31,256 nt of DNA, from the IMG/VR virus record IMGVR_UViG_3300047189_000038, positions 1-31,256 of that record; one strand, written 5' to 3'. The notes under the pieces are model-generated. The model worked only from the letters and a program-made list of their open reading frames with translations, made no database searches and had not been told where the DNA came from. Positions 13,985 through 21,581 of this stretch are shown here, piece by piece (position 1 is the first letter of the stretch; each line of letters opens with the position of its first letter). The stretch is from a virus. The position numbers and the translations under genes are program-made.

Positions 13985-14590
13985 ATGAAATCAACAAAGA
14001 ATACAACTTGCAAGGTCTACAAAATCACCTGCATCCCCACGAAGAAAATCTATGTGGGGATAACGATTGAGAAGTACCTGTCTCAACGTTTCTGGCGTCA
14101 TGCTAATCGTCCTGGTGGTACATCGTATCTATTTAACTGCATCAAGAAGTACGGTAAAGACAACTTCACGATTGAGCAGTTGTATGAGTATGACACAGCA
14201 GCCAAAGCCAAACGAAAAGAAAAGCAGCTTATCAAAGCCTGGAAACTAAACAGAAACAGATTTCCCAACAGCAAGGGAATGAACCTTACGGATGGTGGTG
14301 ATGGTTCATATGGCATGCGACACACAACTGCATCCAAAAAGAAAATGAGTGGTAAGAATAATCACAATCATGGTCTACTCGGTATCCTCAACCCAACATC
14401 CAAGTCTATACAACAACTTACCCTTACTGGCGAACCAGTCAAGACGTTTGGTAGCATGCACGAAGCTGCTCGGTTCCTGAAACCTGGCTGTGACAAAAGA
14501 ACGCAATCAAGCGTTGCTATTAATATTCGCCAGGCTATTTTGGGGGTTAGTTGCAAGCAAATGTACGGCTATAAGTGGAAGTACGTTTAG
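13985..14590 (+). CDS. GIY-YIG homing endonuclease, free-standing
   Basis: 201 residues on the plus strand inside an otherwise minus-strand replication block. The GIY-YIG domain is clear: KVYKITCIPTKKIYVGITIE (about residues 10-29), then LSQRFWRH with the catalytic Arg, then NMNLTDGGDGSYG-type linker (residues ~98-108). The C terminus has one NUMOD1-like repeat (VKTFGSMHEAARFL). Its stop overlaps the phosphoesterase stop by four bases (TTAG shared), and it sits between the phosphoesterase and topoisomerase A genes, which identifies topoisomerase A as a likely target region. There is no good SD. A CATAAATA box just before the ATG is too close to serve it. Confidence 0.88.
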   Translation: MKSTKNTTCKVYKITCIPTKKIYVGITIEKYLSQRFWRHANRPGGTSYLFNCIKKYGKDNFTIEQLYEYDTAAKAKRKEKQLIKAWKLNRNRFPNSKGMNLTDGGDGSYGMRHTTASKKKMSGKNNHNHGLLGILNPTSKSIQQLTLTGEPVKTFGSMHEAARFLKPGCDKRTQSSVAINIRQAILGVSCKQMYGYKWKYV

Positions 14591-15288
14591 CTATTTTCTA
14601 ATGCCTGAAACTTCTCGATCAACGTCTCAAGAGTTATAGGCTGGTAGTCAAGAAACTCGCAGTTCACGTTGACGTGGTTCTTACTTAATGGGACTTCATC
14701 CACTCTGTGTCCATTACGATGCACATGCCCGTGACAATTTTTCCATCCTTTAGGCAGATTATCCATTGGATAATGTGTAAATGCAACCACCATATCGCCT
14801 AGGGTAAGGTTATACACTAGGTGGACTTCATCAAAGTCCATTGCTTTCAATCCTTTCTTCTTTTCGAAGTCGTGGTTGCCAACAATTAGAATCTTGTATC
14901 CATTTAGTCGACGAACAATCGCTTTCGATAATGCTGAGTTGCGGAATGATACATCGCCAACCCAAACGCTAATATCTTTAGGACCTACAAGGTCGTTGAA
15001 ATTTTTGATCATCAGCTCGTCCATGTGCTGTGCATCATTGAACGGCCTATCACTATACTTAATCACATTGGTGTGACCAAAGTGCAAGTCACTCCAAATC
15101 CAAACTTTGCCTTCCGTAATATCAACTGGATGTTGACACTCTGGAATTGCATTCCATAAATGTATGTGGTGTGCTCTCTGCTTTTTACTTCCGTCAGGAC
15201 GCGTAATCGTGCTTGATAAGCACTTTATGTACAGGTCTCGTAGTTGTAGGTTAATCTCTTTATCAAACGGTTTTACTATTTTCTCCAT
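14587..15288 (-). CDS. Calcineurin-like metallophosphoesterase
   Basis: 233 residues. The two-metal phosphoesterase motifs are in order: SDLHFGH (Asp67, His69), GDVSF (Asp112), GNHD (137-140), HYP (His172) and GHVH (187-190). This matches the phage and bacterial single-domain calcineurin-like hydrolases often named YfcE-like or phage phosphoesterase. The substrate is not evident; nucleotides, RNA 2',3'-cyclic ends or phosphoprotein are possible. It overlaps the upstream 63-aa gene by 26 bases and is the last gene of the primase-topoisomerase B transcript. Confidence 0.82.
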   Translation of the reverse strand: MEKIVKPFDKEINLQLRDLYIKCLSSTITRPDGSKKQRAHHIHLWNAIPECQHPVDITEGKVWIWSDLHFGHTNVIKYSDRPFNDAQHMDELMIKNFNDLVGPKDISVWVGDVSFRNSALSKAIVRRLNGYKILIVGNHDFEKKKGLKAMDFDEVHLVYNLTLGDMVVAFTHYPMDNLPKGWKNCHGHVHRNGHRVDEVPLSKNHVNVNCEFLDYQPITLETLIEKFQALENS

Positions 15289-15454
15289 TAATCTCTAAAT
15301 CTATTGCTTCTCGCAACGAATCTCCTTCTAAGTCTTTCAAAATGTTTCGGTAGTCGGCGGCTAGATACCAAACCGTAATACCTTCTTCCTTGTCTATCTT
15401 TGGATTGAAGAACTTTGTCTCCAACCAATTTAGTCTTTCTGTGTCTGTAGCCAT
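15263..15454 (-). CDS. Hypothetical phage protein, 63 aa
   Basis: The start at 15452-15454 is fixed by AGGAGG six bases upstream, which lies in the last codons of topoisomerase B; only one base separates that stop from this ATG. The sequence opens MATDTERLNWLET, an N terminus I have seen in many small phage proteins of unknown role, followed by ITVWYLAADYRN and an acidic end. There is no zinc or membrane motif. Confidence 0.6.
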   Translation of the reverse strand: MATDTERLNWLETKFFNPKIDKEEGITVWYLAADYRNILKDLEGDSLREAIDLEINGENSKTV

Positions 15455-15455
15455 G

Positions 15456-17336
15456 TTAGCCTCCTGGAGCTTGTAGCCAATTCTTTCGAGCTTCGGCATC
15501 ATTTCCAAACAACAACTCAAGAGTCGCTGTTATGTTACCATCGTCGATAATTGGAATTGAATATTGCTGCAGTCCAGCTATAACAAGTTTCCAGTCATCC
15601 TTGTGCATTGAGCCTAGTCCCTTCATGTATTCTATCGTAAACCCTTTGTATCTTTCCTTCGCTTTCTCGAAGTCAGATCTGGTCGTGAAGTGTACACGCT
15701 TTCCACCTTTAGATGCTACCACGTTTGGAGCAACCATTCGATAGAAGAACGGGTCATAGTCTTTGCTAAAAAGATCGGGCCAAAATGTATAGAACAAGTT
15801 TGTTAACAGGGTAAAGATGTCACTTCCGTCGAAGTCGGCATCCGTCGCAATGATTACCTTTCCGTAATTTAATGTTGAACGTATTGCCTTCTGGCCTGGA
15901 ACCAACCCTATCGCTGTTAACATATCTGTAATTTTGCCCATGTTCAACAACTGCGCTGCAGTTGTTCCATAGACGTTATTGACCTTACCACTCAATGGCA
16001 ACGAAGCGATCGTCTTAGGATCTCGGGCTTCAGTAATCATACTTGCGGCAGAATCACCTTCTGTTATTAGCAGACAGGTCTCAAAACGATTCTTACTTGT
16101 GGCATCAACGAGACTTGGAACCTTCTTATTTAGATTCTTCTGGTGCTCCTTGATAGCTTTTTTGTTTTCGTCAATGTGATGGCGAATCATTGCTCGCTCA
16201 AACACCGACGTTAACCAACCTTTGTTCTTACGAAAGAATGACGACCAGTTGTCATCAATCATCTTAGCAAGCTCATTGCGCAGGTTAGGACCTGTCAATC
16301 GCGTTTTGCTTTGTGCGTCATATTGTGGATCTTGTAGCTTCAGGTTTCCAAGAACGAGCAATCCTTGGCGAACATCGTTCTTTGTAATCTCACACTTTGC
16401 CTTCTTAGCATCTTTTGCAAGGTGTGTCATAACGCGATCGTAGAACGCGTTAAGGAACTGCGTGTTGCAGAGACCACCATCAAACAATAGCGAGCTATTA
16501 ACCCACGAGAAGATTTGTTCATCAACAGCCTTGTTGATATCGAAGACGACAAAGAACTCAATGTTTCCTTGTTCGAACTTGAAATAGTCTTTCGAAAGAT
16601 CCTTGATGATCTCTTCAAAGCCTTTCTTGTACTTGTACTTGTAGTCATTGTATTCAACAGCTACACCAGGATTGGTAAGCGCAATCTCGATAGCACGATT
16701 GTGCATCAAGTCGTCAGGTAGTGTTGGATCGTCAAATACTTGGCTGTCAAGTTGAAACGCCACGCTCGTTCCAGTCTTATCTGACCCAGCACGAATGCTG
16801 GGCTTCGAAATTTCTTTGGCACCATCAGAAAAAGTCTGACGGTAGCGCTTGCCATCTCTATGGATATCTACTGCAAACTCTACACTGCAGTAGTTTGTGC
16901 AAGCTGATCCAACACCATTCTGACCTATTACTCCGGTTTCCTTGCCTTCAGTAAAATTTCTTCCTGAGCGCAAAGAGCCGAAAGCAACCTCTGGAGTGTA
17001 TTTACCAGAGGAGTGCATATCAATTGGGACACCACGGCCATTGTCCATAATTGTGTACGTGCCGAGCACTGGGTTTGCTTCGATCGATAGTAGCTTGTTG
17101 GGTATATTGATCTGCGCAAACTCATCAATACTGTTATCGATGATCTCACCTACAGCCTTGTAGACGGCAGGAATGAACTCGATCTCTCGAACCTCAAACT
17201 TGTCTTTTAGGAATAGGGGAACAGCGTATGCAATCTTCTTTGTGTTGCCGAGATAGATTTGTGTTCTCAAACGAACATGCTCTCGGTCACTGAGGATCTT
17301 GATATCCTCGGCACTATATTCTTGCTTCTTAGCCAT
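15456..17336 (-). CDS. 39: DNA topoisomerase II large subunit (T4 gp39/gp60-like, GyrB/ParE family), undivided
   Basis: 626 residues carrying all parts that T4 splits into genes 39 and 60. The GHKL ATPase has GEIIDNSIDE (Glu64 to Asn68), DNGRGVP (98-104) and GQNGVGS (138-144). A transducer region follows. The TOPRIM domain has LITEGDSAAS (Glu426) and TDADFDGSD (Asp499, Asp501, Asp503), which bind Mg2+ for strand cleavage. It supplies ATP-driven strand passage with the gp52-like subunit. The gene overlaps the upstream 65-aa gene by eight bases. Its end carries the SD for the next gene. Confidence 0.93.
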   Translation of the reverse strand: MAKKQEYSAEDIKILSDREHVRLRTQIYLGNTKKIAYAVPLFLKDKFEVREIEFIPAVYKAVGEIIDNSIDEFAQINIPNKLLSIEANPVLGTYTIMDNGRGVPIDMHSSGKYTPEVAFGSLRSGRNFTEGKETGVIGQNGVGSACTNYCSVEFAVDIHRDGKRYRQTFSDGAKEISKPSIRAGSDKTGTSVAFQLDSQVFDDPTLPDDLMHNRAIEIALTNPGVAVEYNDYKYKYKKGFEEIIKDLSKDYFKFEQGNIEFFVVFDINKAVDEQIFSWVNSSLLFDGGLCNTQFLNAFYDRVMTHLAKDAKKAKCEITKNDVRQGLLVLGNLKLQDPQYDAQSKTRLTGPNLRNELAKMIDDNWSSFFRKNKGWLTSVFERAMIRHHIDENKKAIKEHQKNLNKKVPSLVDATSKNRFETCLLITEGDSAASMITEARDPKTIASLPLSGKVNNVYGTTAAQLLNMGKITDMLTAIGLVPGQKAIRSTLNYGKVIIATDADFDGSDIFTLLTNLFYTFWPDLFSKDYDPFFYRMVAPNVVASKGGKRVHFTTRSDFEKAKERYKGFTIEYMKGLGSMHKDDWKLVIAGLQQYSIPIIDDGNITATLELLFGNDAEARKNWLQAPGG

Positions 17337-17526
17337 CAGAAAGGCTCACCTTGTCAGCAGCAGCTAGCAGGAGCTCAGCCATATGTCGTGCTTCGGTTGG
17401 GGTTAGGGCTATACGAGCTTGATTGCCATTTTCCTGAAGTTGGGCAAGTACAAGGGAAGACATTCCCGATATGCCCACGGCGTAATGATCCCCATCGGGA
17501 TTCGTCTGAGTTGAGTTGTGTATCAC
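17329..17526 (-). CDS. Hypothetical protein, 65 aa
   Basis: The GTG at 17524-17526 is the first usable start. The frame stays open for eleven codons further upstream, with no ATG and no clear SD, so the start is uncertain. The C-terminal half LTPTEARHMAELLLAAADKV looks like a small helical unit seen in phage and alphaproteobacterial proteins. It overlaps the topoisomerase B start by eight bases. Confidence 0.5.
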   Translation of the reverse strand: MIHNSTQTNPDGDHYAVGISGMSSLVLAQLQENGNQARIALTPTEARHMAELLLAAADKVSLSDG

Positions 17527-17533
17527 TTTATAT

Positions 17534-17941
17534 TCAATATGATTCGTATAGTGGTAAATTCAAAATTCTCTTAATTGGTCCTTCCCATTGCCAAAACGTC
17601 TTGCCGTGAGTCATTTCACCTGCAACTGTCCACTGCCATTGATGAATCATCTCATGCACCAGAATCGTAATAAAAGCCTTTCTATCAACAAAGTCGCTAT
17701 TGATTCCAAGTTGAACATGACCCTTCTTTGACATCGGTACACACCATCCATAGTCATTACGAAACTCTCTCACAACAATCTTACGTGGTGGAAGTAGCTT
17801 ACCATCAAACAGTGCATTGTTCAACAGGTTCCACCAACGCATAACAAGAACGGGTGTGACCTTGAAGTCACTTACGTGCCCTCTGCGCTTGAGATGCGCT
17901 ACGATCTTTTTTCTTGCTGCGATCTTTGTTAGTTGTGTCAT
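17534..17941 (-). CDS. SprT-like zinc metalloprotease
   Basis: 135 residues. The zinc motif HEMIHQWQ (His96, Glu97, His100) is followed by the third ligand His112 in EMTHGKTFWQW. The preceding LFDGKLLPPRKI matches the SprT/WSS1 family strand that leads into the active site. Relatives degrade DNA-protein crosslinks (Spartan) or have unknown bacterial roles. The C-terminal zinc ribbon of full SprT is absent. It overlaps the primase 3' end by 74 bases, a long overlap, so a later start is conceivable, but the next Met would cut the fold. Confidence 0.75.
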   Translation of the reverse strand: MTQLTKIAARKKIVAHLKRRGHVSDFKVTPVLVMRWWNLLNNALFDGKLLPPRKIVVREFRNDYGWCVPMSKKGHVQLGINSDFVDRKAFITILVHEMIHQWQWTVAGEMTHGKTFWQWEGPIKRILNLPLYESY

Positions 17942-18968
17942 ACTTGCAATAAATCCCGAGATTAGCCTGGGCAGTGAAGCCCTCCGCTATATTCTCGGCG
18001 ATGGACTTCATTACATAGATCCGGCCATATTTGATTACGGCCTCGTTTATGTCTTTACAATTTCCGATTTGCGGTGTTGACACTGACCAGCCTTTACTTA
18101 GAGCATCTTCAGCAGCAACCCATCCGTCTCCAAGACGATCTGGAATATAAACTTTCTTTCTATATGATTTATTGAGCCAGGTTGCTTGCGCATTCGAGAT
18201 TTCATTGCCTAAAATAGCCACTCCATTAATCGCATACGCATCGAACCATCCCTCTACTATGTATAGTGGTTCGTCTGTTTGCCTGAAGAGTTCAGAGAAC
18301 CCATAGATTACTTTTTCCCTTGTATATGAGGGAGATAGATACTTCTTCTGCTTTTTCCCTGTTAAATCACGGCCTGTGTAGAATATTAGCTGTTTCTCTT
18401 TGTAGATTGGAATAATAATTCTGCCAAACCAACGGTCTAGCTCAGGAACATCAGTTTTATGAGCCAAATAGAATGGATATGATTTGGGGTCAACACCTCT
18501 GTCGTGTTCCAGGTAGTCCTTGGCAATCTCAGCCCATACGTCGTTTGGACTCGCTTCTGATAGTGCGTAGAAGTGAGAAGGCAGCGGAACAGGCATTGGT
18601 TCGATGTTGATAATAGCCTGCGAAGCGGTCGACTCTGCAAACGGTTTACTGCCTTTATCGCGTGCCTGCATTCCTGCAAATAGCACCTGCTTCCATTGGT
18701 CTTCAGGAACACCAAAGTCGTTTAGGACTTGGACCATCTTCTGAGGCATGCCTTGGTGTGTTTCAGGATCGTAAACGGTAGCCATAGAGCAATTGAAGCA
18801 GTGATATGCTACCTTGCTGCCATCGAACTTGAAGCCAGCCCGAGCGCCCTTGCGACCGCTATCGCCACACACTTTACATAAAACAGGTATCCATCCGGTT
18901 CCAGTTGTGGAACCAAGATTGATATATTGCTTTATAATCTGTTCAAGTGTTGCAATGTCGAATGTCAT
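17868..18968 (-). CDS. 61: DNA primase (T4 gp61-like, zinc ribbon plus TOPRIM)
   Basis: 366 residues from the ATG at 18966-18968, chosen because GGGAAA lies upstream and a start at 19004 would deepen the overlap with the preceding gene. The N-terminal zinc ribbon has CKVC (31, 34) and YHCFNC (57, 60), as in CHC2 primases. The TOPRIM part has IVEGWFDA (Glu239) and YIPDRLGDG (Asp277), where the family carries its metal-binding acids. It makes RNA primers for lagging-strand synthesis with a helicase that lies outside this window. The basic tail (NKDRSKKKDRSASQAQRARK) may bind DNA or the helicase. Confidence 0.85.
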   Translation of the reverse strand: MTFDIATLEQIIKQYINLGSTTGTGWIPVLCKVCGDSGRKGARAGFKFDGSKVAYHCFNCSMATVYDPETHQGMPQKMVQVLNDFGVPEDQWKQVLFAGMQARDKGSKPFAESTASQAIINIEPMPVPLPSHFYALSEASPNDVWAEIAKDYLEHDRGVDPKSYPFYLAHKTDVPELDRWFGRIIIPIYKEKQLIFYTGRDLTGKKQKKYLSPSYTREKVIYGFSELFRQTDEPLYIVEGWFDAYAINGVAILGNEISNAQATWLNKSYRKKVYIPDRLGDGWVAAEDALSKGWSVSTPQIGNCKDINEAVIKYGRIYVMKSIAENIAEGFTAQANLGIYCKYDTTNKDRSKKKDRSASQAQRARK

Positions 18969-19881
18969 ATTCTGTTTCCCATATCGTAACGATGTTGTAC
19001 CCAAGTTGTTTTAATTTGCGTTCCCGTCTTTGTGTTTGCTCGTACAACGACCCAGCAGACCTTGATTTGTCGTACGGGTGGCACATCTCAACCGGTGTGA
19101 ATATTTTTGGATTACCGTGGTACACATCACCATAAAATTCGTATATTGTATTTGTCTGCTTACAGAATCCATCAGCATACCAGTTTGTTTCGGGAATATA
19201 GTACTCACCAATATTTTCTGCGTGTTGGATGAATGCATTTGTGCTATTTGCTATTTCTGTTAGCCAGTCAATTGCTTTCTTAGAATATCCCTTCTTTGTG
19301 CAATGTGGACAACCATATCCAATAAGAATATCGATTGGACGAGTTGACCAGGTATGATTTTTAGTACACTGAAATATTAGCTTGTGATGAGCGTTGATAT
19401 ATATTTGGTTGTCGACTAGTTGGAGTTCAATGTGTTTGTCCTTCAACTCTTGAAGAAATTCTTCAGTAGTTTTCTTTGCCTTTCCAGAACACTTACGACA
19501 AGTTTGTTGACTGTTGATAATGTTATTCGGTGTTGCTTGCCATGTATGATCTTTGTCACATACGAATGTTAGTTTTGTAAAAGCGTTCTTATATGTTTGT
19601 TGTTCACACAATATCACTTTATTTGAACGACCTTCATTCAACACCTTCAATTGTTCTACAAATCGTTGGTGACTCTTTACTTGCTTTCCAGAGCAGATTG
19701 GACAGCCTGAACCACGGAGAATATTGTCGGGTAGGGATAACCATTCGTGGTTGCATAACCCGCGAAAACGAAGTCGAACCCGTCTAGTTTGATAGTTGTC
19801 CAAACATTTGACCACAGGGAACGCGTTGTTGCGCCCCGCTAGTTGTTTGAGAAATTCTTGGTGTGTTAATTTAGCTGGCAT
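18943..19881 (-). CDS. EDxHD/Vsr-like homing endonuclease with treble-clef repeats
   Basis: 312 residues. Three zinc-binding repeats lie in the first two thirds (HEWLSLPDNILRGSGCPICSG, HTWQATPNNIINSQQTCRKC, HTWSTRPIDILIGYGCPHC), each with H-x-W, a short linker and C-x-x-C. The C-terminal nuclease has IYEFYGDVYHGNPKIF, matching the EDxHD homing endonuclease family (relatives of I-Bth0305I and Vsr), then RERKLKQLGYNIVTIWETEY. It is free-standing and overlaps the primase start by 26 bases, so it rides on the primase transcript. A late-type box CATAAATA lies upstream at 19913-19920. Confidence 0.82.
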   Translation of the reverse strand: MPAKLTHQEFLKQLAGRNNAFPVVKCLDNYQTRRVRLRFRGLCNHEWLSLPDNILRGSGCPICSGKQVKSHQRFVEQLKVLNEGRSNKVILCEQQTYKNAFTKLTFVCDKDHTWQATPNNIINSQQTCRKCSGKAKKTTEEFLQELKDKHIELQLVDNQIYINAHHKLIFQCTKNHTWSTRPIDILIGYGCPHCTKKGYSKKAIDWLTEIANSTNAFIQHAENIGEYYIPETNWYADGFCKQTNTIYEFYGDVYHGNPKIFTPVEMCHPYDKSRSAGSLYEQTQRRERKLKQLGYNIVTIWETEYDIRHCNT

Positions 19882-19912
19882 AAAACCCTATACAGTTAAA
19901 ACAATTCTATGC

Positions 19913-19920
19913 TATTTATG
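19913..19920 (-). promoter_or_regulatory. Late-type promoter box CATAAATA (minus)
   Basis: One mismatch from TATAAATA, about 32 bases upstream of the EDxHD endonuclease start at 19881. It could drive that gene and the primase operon late, in addition to an unseen early promoter. Confidence 0.45.
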
Positions 19921-20024
19921 CTTATCAGTCAACGTTTTTGATTTTCAAATAGAGGTGAATACACCGTGGGAAACTTACAGCAACTGCCCCAACTCATAAT
20001 ATTATGTAAGTACTAAATACTAGC

Positions 20025-20495
20025 ATGAAACTTTATGAAATCTTTCAACAAACGTTGCCGATTGAGATAACAACCGATACAGCAACCGAATTTTCCGGAT
20101 CATTTCACGATCCCGACGGTAATCTGTACTATTTTGGATTAGAAGAAATTCCAAAACTACAAAAAAATCAACCTAACCTATGGCATGCCGAATTTTCAAC
20201 TGACACAGGAAAAAAGAAAACAACATTACTACTAGGCGATCGTAAGGCCTTTGTAATTTTATCAACAGTCGTGAATGTGGTCTTGAATCAGATAGACAAA
20301 AGAAACATCGATAACATGTACATAACAGCTCGCAATTCGGAGCCCTCTCGTGTATCGTTGTATAGAGTAATATCTCAACGTATAGCAAAAAAGAAAAATT
20401 GGTTCGTAAGAGAGGAACCGGGCGTTGGAAATAGTACGATGTTTACTCTGTCGAGTAAGAAATTGCGAAGGGGCTTTATAGGTGACAGATTTTAA
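20025..20495 (+). CDS. Hypothetical protein, 156 aa
   Basis: Unrecognised. It opens MKLYEIFQQTLPIEI, an N terminus common to small T4-like phage proteins. It looks alpha/beta, with GKKKTTLLLGDRKAFVILST and the basic SLYRVISQRIAKKKNWFV; the C terminus is basic (SSKKLRRGFIGDRF). The middle region ITARNSEPSRVSLYR might suit an acyltransferase-like or nucleic-acid-binding fold, but no motif is firm. It lies alone on the plus strand between minus-strand units. There is no clear SD; a weak CTTACA/TAATAT pair sits 30-60 bases upstream. Confidence 0.6.
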   Translation: MKLYEIFQQTLPIEITTDTATEFSGSFHDPDGNLYYFGLEEIPKLQKNQPNLWHAEFSTDTGKKKTTLLLGDRKAFVILSTVVNVVLNQIDKRNIDNMYITARNSEPSRVSLYRVISQRIAKKKNWFVREEPGVGNSTMFTLSSKKLRRGFIGDRF

Positions 20496-20542
20496 CCCAT
20501 CAATAAGTTAGCCATTCGCCCACTCTACCTATAACCCAAATA

Positions 20543-21187
20543 TCAATCAACGTTCTTCTTGACTGACTTCGTGCCCTTCTTCTTTGGCACCTTTGTCTTC
20601 GACATTTTGTCGAACACCTTTTGATTGATTTTAACCATCTTCTCGAGACGCTTGCGAATATCGTCAGACTGCAACCACAAGTCTTCGCCACGAACGATCG
20701 AGTTGAACTCTTCAACCGACAAGAACGGAACGTATAGCTTTTTAGCGAGTGTATTGAACCATTTGATTTGAGCTTCGAGCTGTGACTGTTGTTCGTTACC
20801 CTTGCCGAATACTCCACCACTGAAATTGTGGATCATCATTAGACAGTTGTCGTGAACAATGAACTCATCTGCCGCCAAGAAAATTAATGTACCCAATGAG
20901 TGACAGTTTGCTTCGATGCTGACGGTAACTTGCGCTTGTGTTGATTGCATTGCATTGATAATTTGAACACCAGTGTCAAGATGACCGCCTGGAGTATTCA
21001 AGTGAATGTAAATGATTTCATCTGCACCAGCCGTTTGAATTTTGTGCACCATATCGACATACTGCTCTGGCTCTTCAATAGCAGAGCTTAGGTAATAGTG
21101 CTGAACTCTGCGAGAAACTATTTGCTCATAATGAGTATACGGTTTAATTTGTTCTTCGTCTTTCTTGGGCTTTTCAATCGCGGCCAT
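20543..21187 (-). CDS. clpP: ClpP-like serine protease (S14 family)
   Basis: 214 residues. The ClpP fold is shown by HLNTPGGHLDTGVQIINAMQ (NSPGG-type motif, residues 63-81), the nucleophile Ser97 in ANCHSLGT (in place of ASMGA), and the catalytic His120 in LMMIHNF. The third acid is probably Glu168 or Asp169 (RGEDLWL). Known ClpP forms a double heptamer fed by ClpX or ClpA. Phage versions may replace or mix with the host subunit or act in head maturation. No head genes are nearby here. Instead it lies immediately downstream of the tmRNA gene, whose tag ends in ALAA. The C terminus is Lys-rich (KVPKKKGTKSVKKN). It has its own late-type box (21222-21229). Confidence 0.82.
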   Translation of the reverse strand: MAAIEKPKKDEEQIKPYTHYEQIVSRRVQHYYLSSAIEEPEQYVDMVHKIQTAGADEIIYIHLNTPGGHLDTGVQIINAMQSTQAQVTVSIEANCHSLGTLIFLAADEFIVHDNCLMMIHNFSGGVFGKGNEQQSQLEAQIKWFNTLAKKLYVPFLSVEEFNSIVRGEDLWLQSDDIRKRLEKMVKINQKVFDKMSKTKVPKKKGTKSVKKNVD

Positions 21188-21221
21188 TATTTTCCCTTAT
21201 TACTTGTTAGATTTACAGGTG

Positions 21222-21229
21222 TATTTATC
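21222..21229 (-). promoter_or_regulatory. Late-type promoter box GATAAATA (minus) for clpP
   Basis: One mismatch from TATAAATA, 35 bases upstream of the clpP ATG and just after the tmRNA terminator. clpP is therefore probably a separate late unit rather than read-through from the tmRNA. Confidence 0.55.
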
Positions 21230-21249
21230 AAAACTGTTTGTTATTACGG

Positions 21250-21282
21250 GAAAAGAAAATACCACCCGAGGGTGGTATTTTC
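21250..21282 (-). terminator. Rho-independent terminator of the tmRNA gene
   Basis: A perfect 12-bp stem (GAAAATACCACC / GGTGGTATTTTC) with loop CTCG on the minus strand, followed by TTTT. It lies about 45 bases after the tag stop codon and defines the 3' end of the coding piece transcript. Confidence 0.85.
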
Positions 21283-21328
21283 TGGTTGGTTTGGTTTATA
21301 AGGTATGTCCTACCCCAGAGCTTTGAGC

Positions 21329-21388
21329 TTACGCAGCGAGTGCGAATCCAAAGTCTTCCATTGCTGGAAGAAATGCATTATCGTTTGC
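21329..21388 (-). other. tmRNA tag reading frame
   Basis: From the resume codon GCA (21388-21386) the frame reads 19 codons, ANDNAFLPAMEDFGFALAA, then TAA (21331-21329). The bases before it (TAATT-GCA-AAC-GAT) closely match the E. coli resume site (TAGTC-GCA-AAC-GAC). Adding the uncoded Ala gives a tag beginning AAND, as in E. coli, and ANDN, as in alphaproteobacterial tags. The end ALAA is the ClpX recognition signal. The tag is longer than the usual 8-15 codons. Confidence 0.9.
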
Positions 21389-21474
21389 AATTATAACGTT
21401 TTGCTTCATTAAGGACGATCGCCTGTCCAGTTGTCCGTGTTTCTTTACCCGTCAATCGATTCCAATTCAGGCCC

Positions 21475-21505
21475 AAAGAAGTCGCTCGCTATCGACTTTG
21501 AAAAT
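21475..21505 (-). other. Intervening segment of the permuted tmRNA
   Basis: A 31-base spacer between the encoded CCA end of the acceptor piece (21506) and the first G of the coding piece (21474). It can fold as AAGTCG / CGACTT with an 8-base loop. In known two-piece tmRNAs this segment is removed during processing, giving separate acceptor and coding RNAs. Confidence 0.75.
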
Positions 21506-21581
21506 TGGTGGACCTGTGGGGTTTCGAACCCCAGTCTTGTCCAGCTATTACAAACCCTTCATACAACTATATCAACAAGGG

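Larger units (their letters stand above)
21283..21575 (-). ncRNA. ssrA: Circularly permuted two-piece tmRNA gene
   Basis: Read on the minus strand, the order is acceptor piece, spacer, coding piece, which is the permuted arrangement known from Alphaproteobacteria. The acceptor piece (about 21575-21506) ends with a T arm (TGGGG-TTCGAAA-CCCCA), the strand CAGGTCC, discriminator A and CCA. The coding piece starts at 21474 with GGGCCTG, which pairs perfectly over 7 bp with CAGGTCC and includes the G3-U70 pair that AlaRS needs. It continues with the tmRNA D-domain signature (GGAATCGATTGACGGG), a possible PK1 (GGAC..GTCC), the resume site and the tag. The tag frame ends in TAA, and a terminator follows. 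I could not settle the P2 pairing; ACAACT of the coding piece and AGTTGT of the acceptor piece are complementary. There is no ordinary anticodon arm, so this is not a tRNA. Confidence 0.9.

Noticed and set aside
20025-20495. Assigning a GNAT or other enzyme function to the 156-aa protein
   Set aside because: No motif is clear enough; left as hypothetical.
21506-21575. Ordinary tRNA gene
   Set aside because: T arm and CCA are present but no anticodon or D arm lies before them. The 5' acceptor strand is downstream, as in permuted tmRNA.
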